Below are positions 16,646-27,302 of a stretch of 64,000 nt of DNA, piece by piece. The stretch comes from Serratia liquefaciens ATCC 27592 (GTDB lineage Bacteria > Pseudomonadota > Gammaproteobacteria > Enterobacterales > Enterobacteriaceae), in the NCBI RefSeq assembly GCF_000422085.1, contig NC_021741.1:3782001-3846000 (forward strand). Reading direction: 5' to 3'. The stretch's first letter is position 1. Each line of letters begins with the position of its first letter. Both the position numbers and the translations under genes were made by a program. The notes below the pieces were generated by a model. It was not told the origin of the DNA, searched no databases, and saw only the letters and a list, made by a program, of their open reading frames with translations.

Positions 16646-16693
16646 GGATGTTTTTCCTCTGGGTCGTTATCAGTTGTGTAAGCCTAATGATAT

Positions 16694-16819
16694 ATGCTCA
16701 ATGGATTTCAAGTTACAGCTAGGCGGCAAGGGCGTTAATCCCCTGGAGCTTATTTATAATAAGTGACTGGGGTTAGCGCCCGCAGACAACAACGCTGTAG
16801 CTTGAAAGACGACGAGCAT
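16694..16819. repeat. Palindromic intergenic repeat (MITE-like) between upp and uraA
   Basis: A 126-base imperfect palindrome begins ATGCTC and ends GAGCAT. Its arms share TTTCAAGT/CTACAGC-type segments, and CTTATTTATAATAAG forms the tip. Its form matches the short intergenic repeats common in Serratia and related genera (recalled, with motifs TTTCAAG and CTTGAAAGA at the ends). Transcribed from the minus strand, it would form a long hairpin between upp and uraA. A shortened relative occurs at 31476-31527. Confidence 0.75.
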
Positions 16820-16822
16820 TAA

Positions 16823-16850
16823 AAAGCCGACTCATCAGTCGGCTTTATTT
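16823..16850. terminator. Bidirectional terminator downstream of upp
   Basis: AAAGCCGACT and AGTCGGCTTT form a perfect 10-bp stem with a 4-nt loop. On the minus strand it is followed by T-rich sequence 8 bases after the upp stop; on the plus strand by ATTTTTG. It probably limits upp read-through into uraA. Confidence 0.8.
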
Positions 16851-16854
16851 TTGT

Positions 16855-17481
16855 TTATTTGGTACCAAATATCTTGTCGCCCGCATCACCCAGGCCCGGT
16901 ACGATGTAGCCCTTCTCGTTCAGGCATTGATCGATAGAGGCCGTGTACAGCTCGACGTCCGGGTGCGCTTTCTCCAGCGCGGCGATCCCTTCCGGCGCGG
17001 CAACCAGCACCAGCACCTTGATGCTGTTGCAGCCGGCTTTCTTCAGCAGATCGATAGTGGCGATCATCGAGCCGCCGGTAGCCAGCATAGGGTCGACAAC
17101 CAGTGCCAAACGCTCTTCGATGTTGGACACCAGCTTTTGGAAATACGGCACCGGCTCCAGAGTTTCTTCGTCACGGTAAACGCCAACCACGCTGATACGT
17201 GCGCTCGGTACGTTTTCCAGTACCCCTTCCATCATGCCCAGACCGGCACGCAGAATAGGCACAACGGTAATTTTTTTCCCTTTAATCTGGTCTATTTCAA
17301 CCGGGCCGCACCAGCCATCGATGGTGACTTTCTCTGTTTCCAGATCGGCGGTCGCTTCATAGGTCAGCAAACTACCCACTTCTGAGGCCAGCTCACGGAA
17401 GCGTTTGGTGCTGATATCATTTTCACGCATCAGGCCAAGCTTGTGTTTCACCAGCGGGTGTTTCACCTCAACGATCTTCAT
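16855..17481 (-). CDS. upp: Uracil phosphoribosyltransferase
   Basis: Upp converts uracil plus PRPP to UMP in pyrimidine salvage. The 208-residue protein has the PRPP-binding loop [11 protein letters not shown] (about residues 128-140) and the uracil-binding C-terminal segment [16 protein letters not shown]. Adjacent ATG codons occur at 17484 and 17481; 17481 has the better spacing to AGGAG and gives the canonical [15 protein letters not shown] longer frame extends upstream but lacks family similarity. It is divergent from purM across a region holding a PurR box. Confidence 0.96.
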   Translation of the reverse strand: MKIVEVKHPLVKHKLGLMRENDISTKRFRELASEVGSLLTYEATADLETEKVTIDGWCGPVEIDQIKGKKITVVPILRAGLGMMEGVLENVPSARISVVGVYRDEETLEPVPYFQKLVSNIEERLALVVDPMLATGGSMIATIDLLKKAGCNSIKVLVLVAAPEGIAALEKAHPDVELYTASIDQCLNEKGYIVPGLGDAGDKIFGTK

Positions 17482-17635
17482 CATTTTTCTCCTATTAAGG
17501 TGGTTTACGGCCAAAAAAATCGCCGGATTATACCTCCTTTTGCCGACTGCGCCACCCACAATAGCCCGATCGGGATCAACAAAAGTTTGAATAACAGTAT
17601 AGATGACGAAAAAGCGGAGCTGGTTCACAAGCCAC

Positions 17636-17651
17636 TCGCAAACGTTTGCCT
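17636..17651. promoter_or_regulatory. PurR operator upstream of purMN
   Basis: TCGCAAACGTTTGCCT matches the PurR consensus ACGCAAACGTTTGCGT at 14 of 16 positions and contains the perfect palindrome GCAAACGTTTGC. It lies 86 bases before purM, so purine repression is expected as in E. coli. Confidence 0.88.
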
Positions 17652-17736
17652 GCGCTGTTAGAATTGCCGCGCCTTATTCCGGAATCAATGCCGGAAGCAC
17701 AGTATTCAAACCGCAAACCGTCGTGGGGATCGCGCA

Positions 17737-18777
17737 GTGACCGACAAAACCTCTCTCAGCTATAAAGACGCAGGTGTCGATATCGATGCTGGCAATGCAT
17801 TGGTAGACCGCATCAAAGGTGTAGTAAAACAGACCCGCCGCCCGGAAGTGATGGGTGGTCTGGGCGGTTTTGGCGCCCTGTGTGCGTTGCCGCAGAAATA
17901 CCGCGAGCCGATACTGGTTTCCGGTACCGACGGCGTAGGCACCAAGCTGCGTCTGGCGATGGACCTGAAACGACACGACACCATCGGCATCGATTTGGTC
18001 GCAATGTGTGTGAACGACCTGGTGGTTCAGGGCGCTGAGCCGCTGTTCTTCCTAGATTACTTTGCCACCGGCAAACTGGACGTGGACACCGCGGCCAGCG
18101 TGATCACCGGCATCGCCGAAGGCTGTAAGCAGTCTGGCTGTGCTCTGGTGGGCGGTGAAACCGCTGAAATGCCGGGCATGTACCATGGCGAAGACTACGA
18201 CGTGGCCGGCTTTTGCGTCGGCGTGGTCGAAAAGTCCGAGATTATCGACGGCAGCAAAGTGCAGTCCGGCGACGCACTGATCGCCCTGGGCGCTTCCGGC
18301 CCGCACTCCAACGGCTACTCGCTGGTACGCAAAATTCTGGAAGTCAGCAACACCGACCCGACCACTACCGTTTTGGAAGGCAAACCGCTGGCGGACCACC
18401 TGCTGGCGCCGACCAAAATTTACGTGAAATCGGTGCTGGAGCTGATCGAGAAAATCGACGTGCACGCTATCGCCCACCTGACCGGTGGCGGCTTCTGGGA
18501 AAACATCCCGCGCGTGCTGCCGGAAGGCATGCAGGCCGTTATCGAAGAATCCAGCTGGCAATGGCCGGCCGTCTTCAACTGGCTGCAGCAAAACGGCAAC
18601 GTCAGCCGTCACGAAATGTACCGCACCTTTAACTGTGGCGTGGGCATGGTGATCGCGCTGCCGGAAGAAGCCGTGGAATCCGCCATCGCATTGTTGACCG
18701 CAGCCGGTGAAAAAGCGTGGAAGATCGGTAAACTGACCGCTTCTTCTGACGAACAACAAGTGGTCATCAACGGATGA
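17737..18777 (+). CDS. purM: Phosphoribosylformylglycinamidine cyclo-ligase
   Basis: PurM performs ATP-dependent closure of the imidazole ring (FGAM to AIR), the fifth step of purine synthesis. The 346-residue protein starts with GTG, as in E. coli, giving [19 protein letters not shown]. Conserved motifs include the glycine-rich GGLGGFGAL and the substrate/ATP region [14 protein letters not shown] (about 65-78). The ATP-grasp-like signature [13 protein letters not shown] is near 140. The stop overlaps the purN start by four bases (ATGA), so translation is probably coupled. Confidence 0.97.
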   Translation: MTDKTSLSYKDAGVDIDAGNALVDRIKGVVKQTRRPEVMGGLGGFGALCALPQKYREPILVSGTDGVGTKLRLAMDLKRHDTIGIDLVAMCVNDLVVQGAEPLFFLDYFATGKLDVDTAASVITGIAEGCKQSGCALVGGETAEMPGMYHGEDYDVAGFCVGVVEKSEIIDGSKVQSGDALIALGASGPHSNGYSLVRKILEVSNTDPTTTVLEGKPLADHLLAPTKIYVKSVLELIEKIDVHAIAHLTGGGFWENIPRVLPEGMQAVIEESSWQWPAVFNWLQQNGNVSRHEMYRTFNCGVGMVIALPEEAVESAIALLTAAGEKAWKIGKLTASSDEQQVVING

Positions 18778-19412
18778 AAAAGATCGTGGTGTTGGTCTCC
18801 GGCCAGGGGAGTAATCTCCAGGCGCTGATTGACGCCTGCCAGCAGGGCAGAATTGCCGGCGAGATTGTGGCGGTGTTCAGCAACAGGGCGCAGGCTTACG
18901 GTTTGCAACGTGCAGAAGCGGCAGGTATTGCCGCTCAGGCACTGGACGCCAAGGCCTTTGCCGACCGGGCCGCGTTTGACGTCGCCCTGGCGGATGCCAT
19001 CGACCAATACCAACCGGATCTGGTGGTGCTGGCCGGTTACATGCGCATTCTCAGCCCGCAGTTCGTGCAGCGCTATGCCGGACGCATGCTGAATATCCAC
19101 CCTTCCCTGCTGCCCAAATACCCTGGGCTGCATACTCACCGTCAGGCCATCGACAACGGCGACAGCGAACACGGCACTTCGGTGCACTTCGTGACCGAAC
19201 AGCTCGACGGCGGCCCGGTGATCCTGCAGGCCAAGGTGCCAATCTTCCCCGGTGACGAGGAAGACGAGGTGGTTGAACGGGTACAGTCTCAGGAACATAC
19301 CCTTTACCCGCTGGTGGTGAACTGGTTTGTCGAAGGCCGCCTGGCGATGCGCGATAACGCCGCCTGGCTGGATGGCGAGCGCCTGCCCGAACAAGGGCAT
19401 GCGGCAGACTAA
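18774..19412 (+). CDS. purN: Phosphoribosylglycinamide formyltransferase 1
   Basis: PurN transfers a formyl group from 10-formyltetrahydrofolate to GAR in the third step of purine synthesis. The 212-residue formyltransferase fold shows the N-terminal [15 protein letters not shown]. The catalytic segment is [18 protein letters not shown] (Asn-His pair, about 106-110), with [19 protein letters not shown] downstream. It overlaps purM by four bases and is followed by a strong terminator. Confidence 0.97.
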   Translation: MKKIVVLVSGQGSNLQALIDACQQGRIAGEIVAVFSNRAQAYGLQRAEAAGIAAQALDAKAFADRAAFDVALADAIDQYQPDLVVLAGYMRILSPQFVQRYAGRMLNIHPSLLPKYPGLHTHRQAIDNGDSEHGTSVHFVTEQLDGGPVILQAKVPIFPGDEEDEVVERVQSQEHTLYPLVVNWFVEGRLAMRDNAAWLDGERLPEQGHAAD

Positions 19413-19434
19413 AAAGCCAATCTTAACCCCTTCT

Positions 19435-19466
19435 AAACGGTGCCGCTCACGGCGCCGTTTTTTTTT
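19435..19466 (+). terminator. Rho-independent terminator after purN
   Basis: AAACGGTGCCG and CGGCGCCGTTT pair over 11 bp with one G-T wobble and a CTCA loop, followed by nine T residues in total. It is strong and ends the purMN operon. Confidence 0.92.
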
Positions 19467-19543
19467 CGCCGCAACCCATCGCCGACGTTATACTTGCCCA
19501 CAGTGGCAACCGCCCCTATCTATAACGACATTGAGGAACCCCC

Positions 19544-20098
19544 ATGTCCAGCACTACCAACGTCAGGCTACGCCCACTGGAACGGGATGATTTGACGTTT
19601 GTCCATCAGATGGACAACAACGCCAGCGTGATGCGCTACTGGTTTGAAGAACCCTATGAAGCCTTCGTAGAACTTTCCGATCTCTACGACAAACATATCC
19701 ACGACCAGAGCGAACGCCGCTTTATCATCGAACACCAGGGTGCCAAGGTCGGGCTGGTGGAACTGGTGGAGATCGACCATATCCACCGCCGCGCGGAATT
19801 CCAGATCATCATCGACCCGACGCATCAGGGCAAAGGCTACGCCACTATCGCCGCCAAGCTGGCGATGGACTACGGTTTCTCGGTACTGAACCTGTACAAG
19901 CTGTACCTGATCGTCGATAAAGAAAACCCGAAGGCAATCCACATCTACAGCAAATTGGGCTTTGAAGTCGAAGGCGAGCTGATTGACGAATTCTTCGTTA
20001 ACGGTGAATACCGTACCGTGCTGCGCATGTGCATCTTCCAGCCGCAGTACATGGCGAAATTCAAAACCGCCGCCAGCGATCAACCTTTGGTTAAGTGA
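19544..20098 (+). CDS. speG: Spermidine N1-acetyltransferase
   Basis: SpeG acetylates spermidine (and spermine) with acetyl-CoA, relieving polyamine excess. The 184-residue GNAT-fold protein has the acetyl-CoA loop [19 protein letters not shown] (about 89-108). The SpeG-type start is [29 protein letters not shown], whose acidic residues form the allosteric polyamine site in the family. It is preceded by GAGGAA. A bidirectional terminator follows. Confidence 0.93.
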   Translation: MSSTTNVRLRPLERDDLTFVHQMDNNASVMRYWFEEPYEAFVELSDLYDKHIHDQSERRFIIEHQGAKVGLVELVEIDHIHRRAEFQIIIDPTHQGKGYATIAAKLAMDYGFSVLNLYKLYLIVDKENPKAIHIYSKLGFEVEGELIDEFFVNGEYRTVLRMCIFQPQYMAKFKTAASDQPLVK

Positions 20099-20103
20099 CA
20101 ATA

Positions 20104-20127
20104 AAAAACCCGCGAGAGCGGGTTTTT
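20104..20127. terminator. Bidirectional terminator between speG and pstB
   Basis: AAAAACCCGC and GCGGGTTTTT form a perfect 10-bp stem with a GAGA tetraloop. The A-tract and T-tract allow it to end transcription from both convergent genes. Confidence 0.92.
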
Positions 20128-20179
20128 ACTATCATGATATTCGGGCTTATCCCAACGGCAGAATAAGACAGCTGCGGCA

Positions 20180-20992
20180 TCAACCATAGCGTCCGGTAAT
20201 ATAATCCTCGGTGCGGCGCTGGCGCGGTGAAGTAAAGATGTCGTCGGTGTCGTTGTACTCCACCAGCCGCCCCTGATGAATAAAGGCGGTGTAGTCGGAG
20301 ACGCGTGCCGCCTGCTGCATGTTGTGCGTCACCAGCACCACGCTGTACTGCTGCTTCAGCGCGGAAATCAGCTCTTCAATGGTCAATGTGGAGATCGGAT
20401 CCAACGCCGAGGTCGGCTCATCCAGCAGCAGCACTTCCGGCTCGATGGCTATCGCCCGGGCAATCACCAACCTTTGCTGCTGGCCGCTGGAAAGACGAAA
20501 CGCGTTCTCGCGCAGCCGGTCTTTGACCTCGTGCCACAGCGCGGCGGCACGCAGCGAACGCTCCACCGCCTCATCAAGGATCCGTCGGTCACGCACGCCC
20601 TGCAGACGCAGGCCGTAAACCACGTTTTCATAAATCGATTTCGGGAAAGGGTTCGGCCGTTGGAAAACCATGCCGACCCGCCGTCTTAACGCCGCAACGT
20701 CGATTTGCGCGCCGCCAATGCTTTGACCGTTCAGTTGCAAATCGCCTTCAATCCGGCAGTTGTCCACCAAATCATTCATACGGTTGAAACAGCGCAGCAG
20801 CGTGGATTTGCCGCAGCCGGACGGGCCGATCAGCGCCGTCACCCGGTGCTTGGGAATACGCAGCGAGATATCGTGCAGCACCTGTTTTTCGCCATAAAAC
20901 AGGTTGAGGTCGTTTACCGCCAGCGCGGTATGTTCATCATCAAGGTGCTGGACATCCAACCGGGGCAAACTGCCTGGCGTCATCAAACTCAT
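20180..20992 (-). CDS. pstB: Phosphate ABC transporter ATP-binding protein PstB
   Basis: PstB hydrolyses ATP to drive high-affinity phosphate import. The 270-residue protein has Walker [10 protein letters not shown] (about 55-63), the signature LSSGQQQRL, Walker [14 protein letters not shown], and the switch histidine in [11 protein letters not shown]. The family more often reads LSGGQQQRL; the Ser is a small change seen in some PstB proteins. It is the last gene of a pstC-pstA-pstB unit without pstS or phoU. Confidence 0.94.
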   Translation of the reverse strand: MSLMTPGSLPRLDVQHLDDEHTALAVNDLNLFYGEKQVLHDISLRIPKHRVTALIGPSGCGKSTLLRCFNRMNDLVDNCRIEGDLQLNGQSIGGAQIDVAALRRRVGMVFQRPNPFPKSIYENVVYGLRLQGVRDRRILDEAVERSLRAAALWHEVKDRLRENAFRLSSGQQQRLVIARAIAIEPEVLLLDEPTSALDPISTLTIEELISALKQQYSVVLVTHNMQQAARVSDYTAFIHQGRLVEYNDTDDIFTSPRQRRTEDYITGRYG

Positions 20993-21020
20993 TAGGCACT
21001 CCCCAGGAATAACATCGTTG

Positions 21021-22673
21021 TTACTGCGACCATGCTCTGTACCGCTCCCTCAGCGAATGGCGAATACCCATCGCCGCCAGATTCAAGCCCACGACAATCG
21101 CCACCAGCAGGAAGGCGGTGGCGAACACCAGCGGCCGGGCGGCCTCCACGCTCGGGCTCTGGAAGGCCATATCGTAGATCTGGAAGCTCAGGTGCATAAA
21201 CTTCCGCTCCAGATGCAGATACGGGAAAATATCATCTACCGGCAGCACCGGCACGGATTTCACTACCCCCACCAGCATTAATGGTGCCGTCTCCCCGGCG
21301 GCGCGCGCCACCGCCAGGATCAGGCCGGTCATCATCGCCGGCGCCGCCATCGGCAACACAATACGCCACAGCGTTTCCGCCCGGCTGGCGCCCAACGCCA
21401 ACGAGCCCTGGCGCAACGAAGCAGGAATGCGCGACAGCCCCTCTTCGGTAGCGACAATCACCACCGGCAACGTCAACAGCGCCAGCGTCAAGGCCGCCCA
21501 CAGCACGCCCGGCGTGCCAAAGGTCGGATTAGGTAACGACTCCGGGTAGAACAGCTGATCGAGCGTGCCGCCAATCATATAGACGAAGAAGCCAAGACCA
21601 AACACGCCATAGACAATCGACGGTACGCCGGCCAGATTAACCACGGCAATGCGAATCAGCCGCGTCAGCAGATTATTGCCTGCGTATTCATGCAGGTAAA
21701 CGGCGGCAATCACGCCAAACGGCATCACCACGATCGACATCAGGATCACCATCAGCACCGTGCCGAAAATCGCCGGGAATACGCCGCCTTCGGTATTGGC
21801 CTCTCGCGGGCTGTCGCTGAGGAATTTCTTCACCTGTTCGCCCCAGTGCACCAACTTTTGCGTGGTATTCATCGCGTTGGGGTACCAGGCATCACGCACC
21901 TGGCTTAGCGCAATGGTATGGGTCTGGCCGTGCATGTCACGCAGCAACAGCGCATCGCGGTGGCGATCGCGGTTCAAACCTTCCAGACGATCGGAAAGCA
22001 GTCGATATTGACGTTGCAGTTCCAGCCGCTCGGCATTGATTGACGCCTGTGCGCGGGCGTCTAACTTATCTTCCCGCTGTAAGCTTTTCTCTCGCAGACG
22101 CAGCGTATCGAACCGCTGGTTAATGCGCGCCATATCGCGAAACTGAATATCATGGGCCTGACGCGAAAGCGCGGCAATCTGCGGCAAACGCTGCAGCAGC
22201 GCCTGGCTAAGATTGCGGCCGGTCAACGGCTGACCATCCTCCAGCATACCGGCCAGATAACCGTAAGCGGTGCCGTTGTTATTACGTTCCAGCACCAGCA
22301 GATCGCGCGGCGTGCTTTGGCGAACAATGTCACCGGCCAGTAGCGTACGGAAGTCTTGTCCTTCGCTCTCGCGGTTGCCTACCTTGATCAGATAGCGCTC
22401 AAAACTTTGCGCATTCCCCGGCGGCAGTGCGATACCGGACTCCAGCAGTTGCCGACGCGGAATGCTTTGCTGCTGATACAGCTCGCCGATCATCGTCACC
22501 GGCCCTGCGGCACTCTGGTTGAGCTCAAACTGATAGACCGGGCTCGGCCAGAAATAGCGCATCCCCTGTCCGGCCAGCAGCAGCATGATGCCGATCAGCG
22601 CCAACAGGCTGACGGCCACCGACCCGGCGGTCAGCCAGATCCACGGCGAACCGCTCTTCGCCCAGCGCTTCAT
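21021..22673 (-). CDS. pstA: Phosphate ABC transporter permease PstA, extended form
   Basis: This is the inner-membrane permease half of the phosphate importer. At 550 residues it is about 250 longer than the E. coli PstA. A single N-terminal membrane segment (about 15-40) is followed by a hydrophilic, coiled-coil-like periplasmic section (about 45-260). The MetI-type permease domain (about 290-540) contains the coupling motif [32 protein letters not shown]. The start overlaps the pstC stop by four bases. The long form, paired with a long PstC, is a recognised second Pst type in Vibrio and some enterobacteria. Confidence 0.92.
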   Translation of the reverse strand: MKRWAKSGSPWIWLTAGSVAVSLLALIGIMLLLAGQGMRYFWPSPVYQFELNQSAAGPVTMIGELYQQQSIPRRQLLESGIALPPGNAQSFERYLIKVGNRESEGQDFRTLLAGDIVRQSTPRDLLVLERNNNGTAYGYLAGMLEDGQPLTGRNLSQALLQRLPQIAALSRQAHDIQFRDMARINQRFDTLRLREKSLQREDKLDARAQASINAERLELQRQYRLLSDRLEGLNRDRHRDALLLRDMHGQTHTIALSQVRDAWYPNAMNTTQKLVHWGEQVKKFLSDSPREANTEGGVFPAIFGTVLMVILMSIVVMPFGVIAAVYLHEYAGNNLLTRLIRIAVVNLAGVPSIVYGVFGLGFFVYMIGGTLDQLFYPESLPNPTFGTPGVLWAALTLALLTLPVVIVATEEGLSRIPASLRQGSLALGASRAETLWRIVLPMAAPAMMTGLILAVARAAGETAPLMLVGVVKSVPVLPVDDIFPYLHLERKFMHLSFQIYDMAFQSPSVEAARPLVFATAFLLVAIVVGLNLAAMGIRHSLRERYRAWSQ

Positions 22674-24832
22674 GGCGCCTCCTGGTTCAGGGTATAGCGC
22701 TCACGCAGCCGCAGTCGGATCGCCTCCGCCAGCGTGTTGAAGACAAAGGTGAAAATAAACAGCACCAGCGCAGTCAGGAACAGCACCCGGTAATGGCTGC
22801 TGCCGGCGACCGCTTCCGGCATTTCTATGGCGATATTGGCCGCCAGGGCACGCAGGCCCTGGAACAGGCTGCCGTCGATAACCGGCGTATTTCCGGTCGC
22901 CATCAGCACAATCATGGTCTCCCCCACCGCGCGGCCAAAGCCAATCATCAGCGCCGAGAAAATGCCGGCGCTGGCCGAAGGCAGCACCACGCGTATCACG
23001 GTTTGCCACTGGGTCGCCCCCAACGCCAGCGACCCTTGGCTCAGGGTTGCCGGTACGCTGAACAACGCGTCTTCCGCCAAAGAGAAAATAATCGGCACTA
23101 ACGCAAAGCCCATCGCCACGCCAACCACCAGCGCATTGCGCTGGTCATAATCATCGCCCAGCCAGAAATGCAGCGGCTCGCCGAACAGCTTCACTTCCAG
23201 CCAGGGCCCCACGCTAAACGCCAGCCAGACGGTCAGTACAATCAGCGGCAACAGGATCAGCAGATCGACGCCCGGCGGCAGGCGCCGCGGGGCAAACCGG
23301 TTCATCAGCGCACCGCACGCCAGCACCACCGCCGCCAACAGCAAGGGGAGCGACAACACCGCCAGCAGATAATATTCAATCACCGGCGCCAGCCAGATGC
23401 CCGCCACCAGCCCGATCACCACCGTCGGTAAAGCCCCCATCACCTCAATCGCCGGTTTAATCACCCGCCGCAGTCCGGCCGACATGAAATAGGCGGTATA
23501 AACTGCCCCGGCCAGCGCCAGCGGAATGGCGAACAGCATGGCATAGGCCGCGGCCTTGAAGGTGCCAAAAATCACCGGCATCAGGCTGAATTTGGCCTGA
23601 TAGCTGTCCTCGCCAGAGGTGGATTGCCAGACGTAAGCCGGTTCGGGGTAATTCTCGTACCACACCTTGTGCCAAAGCGAGCGCCAGGTGACGTCGGGAT
23701 AAGGGTTGTCGATCGCATAATGTTGCCAGCCCTGTGCCGTTTCCAGCAGCAGGCCATCACCGCGTGGAGCGAACGCCATCTGCTGTACCCCGGCGCTCAG
23801 CCTGCCGTTCAACAGTGGCTGCGGCTGGATGCTGGAAAACAGCGAGAAACCGCCGTCCGGTCTCAGGGTGGCGAACACCCGGCGATAAGGTTCGGCCACC
23901 AGCAAATCCTGCGGCTCGGACTGGTGGTCGAAATGCTGCACCGGCGTCAGTTGCCAGCGCCGATCTTTTTCGACATCAAACCATTCGCGTACGCTGCCGT
24001 CAGGCGCTTCGATCAGCAACGCGCTGCCGCCAGGCAACGCCGTCAGTTGATAAGGAGAATGTTCGCCAAGCGTACGCGTTTCTTTTAGCTGCAGCTGCGT
24101 GTCGTTAATTTGGTAGCGCGCCAGCCGATTCCCCGCCAGCAGATACAATTGGCGACCGTCGGGCGTCAACACCAACTGCTGCACCGCACTGTCCAGCGTG
24201 ATCTCACTTAGCTGCGGCGGGTGGTCGCTGCCGAAACGGCCAAACACCAAACGACGATCTTCGGTCACACCGGCCAGAAGGTACTGCCCACGGCGTGCTT
24301 CAGCCAACGTCAGCAGCGTTAATGCTCGCCCCTGTTTATCCAACGTCAGCGGTCGTTGCCCAAGCGGAAACAACCACTGCGGTGCCGACGCCCCGGCTGC
24401 TGCGAAGTCCGCGCTGGCGACAATAAACCGGCCGTCGGCCTGTGCCAAAGCAAACAGATCGCGTTCGCCGGCCGCCTGAGTCAGCAGCGTCGGTTTGGCC
24501 AGCAGCGTCTGTTGCGTCAGAGGATGGGCGTTCTGCTGCGTCAGAGGATAGAACTGCCCCTGCCCTTGCGCATCGATGCGGTAACCTATCCGCTGCTGCA
24601 CATCCATACCCAGCGCCAGCGCAGGTGCAGAGGCACTGATCGTCAGCGGTTTCGCCTGCCCCATTGCCGCCGGTTTAAACAGCGGCAGCACCGCAAACAG
24701 CAGGTAAACGAAGATCAGCATCAGCGTCATCAACACCAGCAGCCCGCTGACGGTAACCGCCGCCTGAACGCTACGGTCGATGCGCGCGCGCAGGCGATCC
24801 CGGGGATGTTGGTTTACCGTAGTTTGTGCCAT
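22670..24832 (-). CDS. pstC: Phosphate ABC transporter permease PstC, extended form
   Basis: This is the partner permease of PstA. At 720 residues it is more than twice the usual size. After an N-terminal membrane segment (about 30-55), residues 60-400 form a periplasmic region with repeated beta-strand motifs such as QLVLTPDGRQLYLLAGN, suggesting a beta-propeller. The MetI-like domain follows (about 420-710) with the coupling motif [32 protein letters not shown]. It is the first gene of the unit, 57 bases from a Pho box. The propeller may take over a docking or sensing job in the absence of a linked PstS, which is inference. Confidence 0.9.
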   Translation of the reverse strand: MAQTTVNQHPRDRLRARIDRSVQAAVTVSGLLVLMTLMLIFVYLLFAVLPLFKPAAMGQAKPLTISASAPALALGMDVQQRIGYRIDAQGQGQFYPLTQQNAHPLTQQTLLAKPTLLTQAAGERDLFALAQADGRFIVASADFAAAGASAPQWLFPLGQRPLTLDKQGRALTLLTLAEARRGQYLLAGVTEDRRLVFGRFGSDHPPQLSEITLDSAVQQLVLTPDGRQLYLLAGNRLARYQINDTQLQLKETRTLGEHSPYQLTALPGGSALLIEAPDGSVREWFDVEKDRRWQLTPVQHFDHQSEPQDLLVAEPYRRVFATLRPDGGFSLFSSIQPQPLLNGRLSAGVQQMAFAPRGDGLLLETAQGWQHYAIDNPYPDVTWRSLWHKVWYENYPEPAYVWQSTSGEDSYQAKFSLMPVIFGTFKAAAYAMLFAIPLALAGAVYTAYFMSAGLRRVIKPAIEVMGALPTVVIGLVAGIWLAPVIEYYLLAVLSLPLLLAAVVLACGALMNRFAPRRLPPGVDLLILLPLIVLTVWLAFSVGPWLEVKLFGEPLHFWLGDDYDQRNALVVGVAMGFALVPIIFSLAEDALFSVPATLSQGSLALGATQWQTVIRVVLPSASAGIFSALMIGFGRAVGETMIVLMATGNTPVIDGSLFQGLRALAANIAIEMPEAVAGSSHYRVLFLTALVLFIFTFVFNTLAEAIRLRLRERYTLNQEAP

Positions 24833-24888
24833 GTCTCTCGCTGTCGCTGATGTAAGCAGGCTTGCGCCATAGAATAACCGGGCATCTT

Positions 24889-24917
24889 ATGTCAGTTTTG
24901 TGACGTTTGCATGACAA
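24889..24917 (-). promoter_or_regulatory. Pho box (PhoB site) upstream of pstC
   Basis: Reading on the minus strand, three 7-base repeats TTGTCAT, ACGTCAC and CTGACAT are spaced by 4-base A/G/C linkers, giving the 11-bp phasing of PhoB sites. The box ends 57 bases before the pstC start, so induction by phosphate starvation is expected. The 312 bases between it and ppk hold no clear gene. Confidence 0.85.
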
Positions 24918-25178
24918 AGTTGCCTGCCGCCATTATCGAATTTAACGCTATTCATTAGCATTATTAACCCTATATATTGCTGAAAAATGATGGTTAAGCC
25001 GATCATCTGTAGAGATATTTAGCATTATTGTCTTCATTTTATATTGCTCCGACATGTTCAACGCCCCGGACGCCGCAGAGAATATTTTTACGCCTTAAAA
25101 TGCCTCGCCCCAAGGTAATGGATATGTTGGACTTTCCTGTCAATCTCTCGCAATAATGATGAAGGACACTAGAGCGGC

Positions 25179-25207
25179 ATCCGGGCGCTGCGTCCCGGAT
25201 CCTTTTC
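25179..25207 (+). terminator. Terminator-like hairpin in the ppk leader
   Basis: ATCCGGG and CCCGGAT form a 7-bp G+C-rich stem with an 8-nt loop, followed by CCTTTTCT, only 22 bases before the ppk start. It could be an attenuator for ppk or the end of an unannotated small RNA. Confidence 0.5.
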
Positions 25208-25228
25208 TAAAATTGAACTGGAGTGGCA

Positions 25229-27292
25229 ATGGGTCAGGAAAAGCTCTACATCGAAAAAGAACTAAGCTGGTTATCCTTTAATGAACGCGTGTTGCAGGAA
25301 GCCGCAGATAAGAGCAATCCCCTGATTGAACGCATGCGTTTTCTGGGCATTTACTCCAATAACCTTGACGAGTTCTATAAGGTCCGCTTTGCCGATCTCA
25401 AACGACGCATTCTGATCAGCGAAGAACAGGGCTCTGGCGGCGCTTCACGCCATCTGCTGAAAAAGATCCAGGCCAAGGTATTAAAAACCGATCAAGAATT
25501 CGACAGCCTGTATAACGATTTGCTGCTGGAAATGGCACGCAACCAGATCTTCCTGATCAACGAACGCCAGGTGTCGGAAAACCAGCAAATCTGGCTGCGG
25601 CAATACTTTAAACAGCATCTGCGCCAGCACATCACGCCGATCCTGATCAACAATGAAACCAACCTGGTGCAGTTCCTGAAAGACGATTACACCTATCTGG
25701 CGGTGGAGATTATCCGCGGTACGCGTATCGATTACGCGCTGCTGGAGATCCCGTCCGACAAGGTACCGCGCTTCGTCAACCTGCCGCCGGAAGCCCCTCG
25801 TCGCCGCAAGCCGATGATCCTGCTGGATAACATTCTTCGCTACTGCCTGGACGACATCTTCAAGGGCTTCTTCGATTACGACGCGCTCAACGCCTATTCG
25901 ATGAAAATGACCCGCGATGCGGAATACGATCTGGTTACCGAGATGGAATCCAGCCTGCTGGAACTGATGTCTTCCAGCCTGAAGCAGCGCCTGACTGCAG
26001 AGCCGGTGCGCTTTGTTTATCAGCGCGACATGCCCAATGAAATGGTGGAACTGCTGCGCGGCAAGCTCGGTATTTCCAACTATGATTCGGTCATTGCCGG
26101 CGGCCGTTACCATAACTTCAAAGACTTCATCGGTTTTCCGAACGTCGGCAAGGCCAACCTGGTCAACAAACCGCTGCCGCGCCTGCGCCATACCTGGTTC
26201 GAAAAATTCCGCAACGGGTTTGACGCCATTCGCGAGCACGACGTGCTGCTTTACTACCCGTACCACACCTTTGAACACGTGCTGGAGCTGGTGCGCCAGG
26301 CGTCGTTCGACCCCAGCGTGCTGGCGATCAAAATCAATATTTACCGCGTGGCAAAAGACTCGCGCATCATCGAATCGATGATCCACGCCGCCCATAACGG
26401 CAAAAAAGTCACGGTGGTGGTGGAGCTGCAGGCGCGCTTTGATGAAGAGGCCAATATCCACTGGGCCAAGCGCCTGACGGAAGCAGGGGTGCACGTTATT
26501 TTCTCCGCGCCTGGCTTGAAAATTCACGCCAAACTGTTCCTGATCTCACGCCGTGAAGGCGACGAGATTGTGCGCTATGCTCATATCGGCACCGGTAACT
26601 TTAACGAGAAAACCGCGCGCATTTACACCGACTATTCATTGCTGACCGCCGATTCGCGCATCACCAACGAAGTACGCCGGGTGTTCAACTTTATCGAAAA
26701 CCCGTACCGGCCGGTCACCTTCGACAACCTGATGGTGTCGCCGCAGAACTCGCGTCTGAAACTGTATGAGTTGATCGACAACGAAATTGCCAACGCCGAA
26801 GCCGGGCTTCCGGCCGGCATTATGCTGAAAATCAACAATCTGGTGGATAAAGGGCTGGTAGATCGGTTATATACCGCCTCCGGCGCCGGCGTAAAAATCC
26901 GCCTGTTGGTGCGCGGGATGTGTTCTTTGATTCCCAACCTGCCGGGGATCAGTGACAATATTCAGATAATCAGCATCGTCGACCGCTATCTGGAACACGA
27001 TCGGGTTTACGTTTTCGAAAACAAAGGTGACAAACTGGTTTATCTGTCCTCTGCCGACTGGATGACCCGTAACATAGATTACCGCATCGAAGTCGCGGTC
27101 TCGCTGCTGGATCCAACGTTGAAACAACGGGTTCTGGATATTCTGGAAATCCTGTTCAGCGACACGGTCAAGGCGCGTTACCTCGATAAAGAACTGAGCA
27201 ACCAGTACGTGCCGCGCGGCAACCGCCGCAAAGTCCGTTCTCAGGTTGCCATTTACGAGTATTTAAAAGCTCTGGAACAACCAGGACAGTAG
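25229..27292 (+). CDS. ppk: Polyphosphate kinase 1
   Basis: Ppk makes long-chain polyphosphate from ATP; it is a peripheral membrane enzyme. The 687-residue protein has the N, head and two catalytic C domains. The first catalytic C segment includes [12 protein letters not shown], which carries the autophosphorylated histidine (E. coli His435). The second includes [14 protein letters not shown] with the supporting histidine (E. coli His592). GTG 25223 is in frame, but ATG 25229, with TGGAG upstream, gives the canonical [15 protein letters not shown]. It forms an operon with ppx, 10 bases downstream, and is divergent from pstCAB. Confidence 0.96.
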   Translation: MGQEKLYIEKELSWLSFNERVLQEAADKSNPLIERMRFLGIYSNNLDEFYKVRFADLKRRILISEEQGSGGASRHLLKKIQAKVLKTDQEFDSLYNDLLLEMARNQIFLINERQVSENQQIWLRQYFKQHLRQHITPILINNETNLVQFLKDDYTYLAVEIIRGTRIDYALLEIPSDKVPRFVNLPPEAPRRRKPMILLDNILRYCLDDIFKGFFDYDALNAYSMKMTRDAEYDLVTEMESSLLELMSSSLKQRLTAEPVRFVYQRDMPNEMVELLRGKLGISNYDSVIAGGRYHNFKDFIGFPNVGKANLVNKPLPRLRHTWFEKFRNGFDAIREHDVLLYYPYHTFEHVLELVRQASFDPSVLAIKINIYRVAKDSRIIESMIHAAHNGKKVTVVVELQARFDEEANIHWAKRLTEAGVHVIFSAPGLKIHAKLFLISRREGDEIVRYAHIGTGNFNEKTARIYTDYSLLTADSRITNEVRRVFNFIENPYRPVTFDNLMVSPQNSRLKLYELIDNEIANAEAGLPAGIMLKINNLVDKGLVDRLYTASGAGVKIRLLVRGMCSLIPNLPGISDNIQIISIVDRYLEHDRVYVFENKGDKLVYLSSADWMTRNIDYRIEVAVSLLDPTLKQRVLDILEILFSDTVKARYLDKELSNQYVPRGNRRKVRSQVAIYEYLKALEQPGQ

Positions 27293-27302
27293 GCCAGCAA
27301 CT

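Noticed and set aside
17443..17661. Small plus-strand frame between upp and purM
   Set aside because: It runs through the upp 5' end and PurR box, lacks a ribosome binding site, and has no homology.
25481..26527. 348-codon minus-strand frame inside ppk
   Set aside because: Antisense shadow; repeated Phe, Gln and His residues mirror ppk codon use, with no recognisable family.
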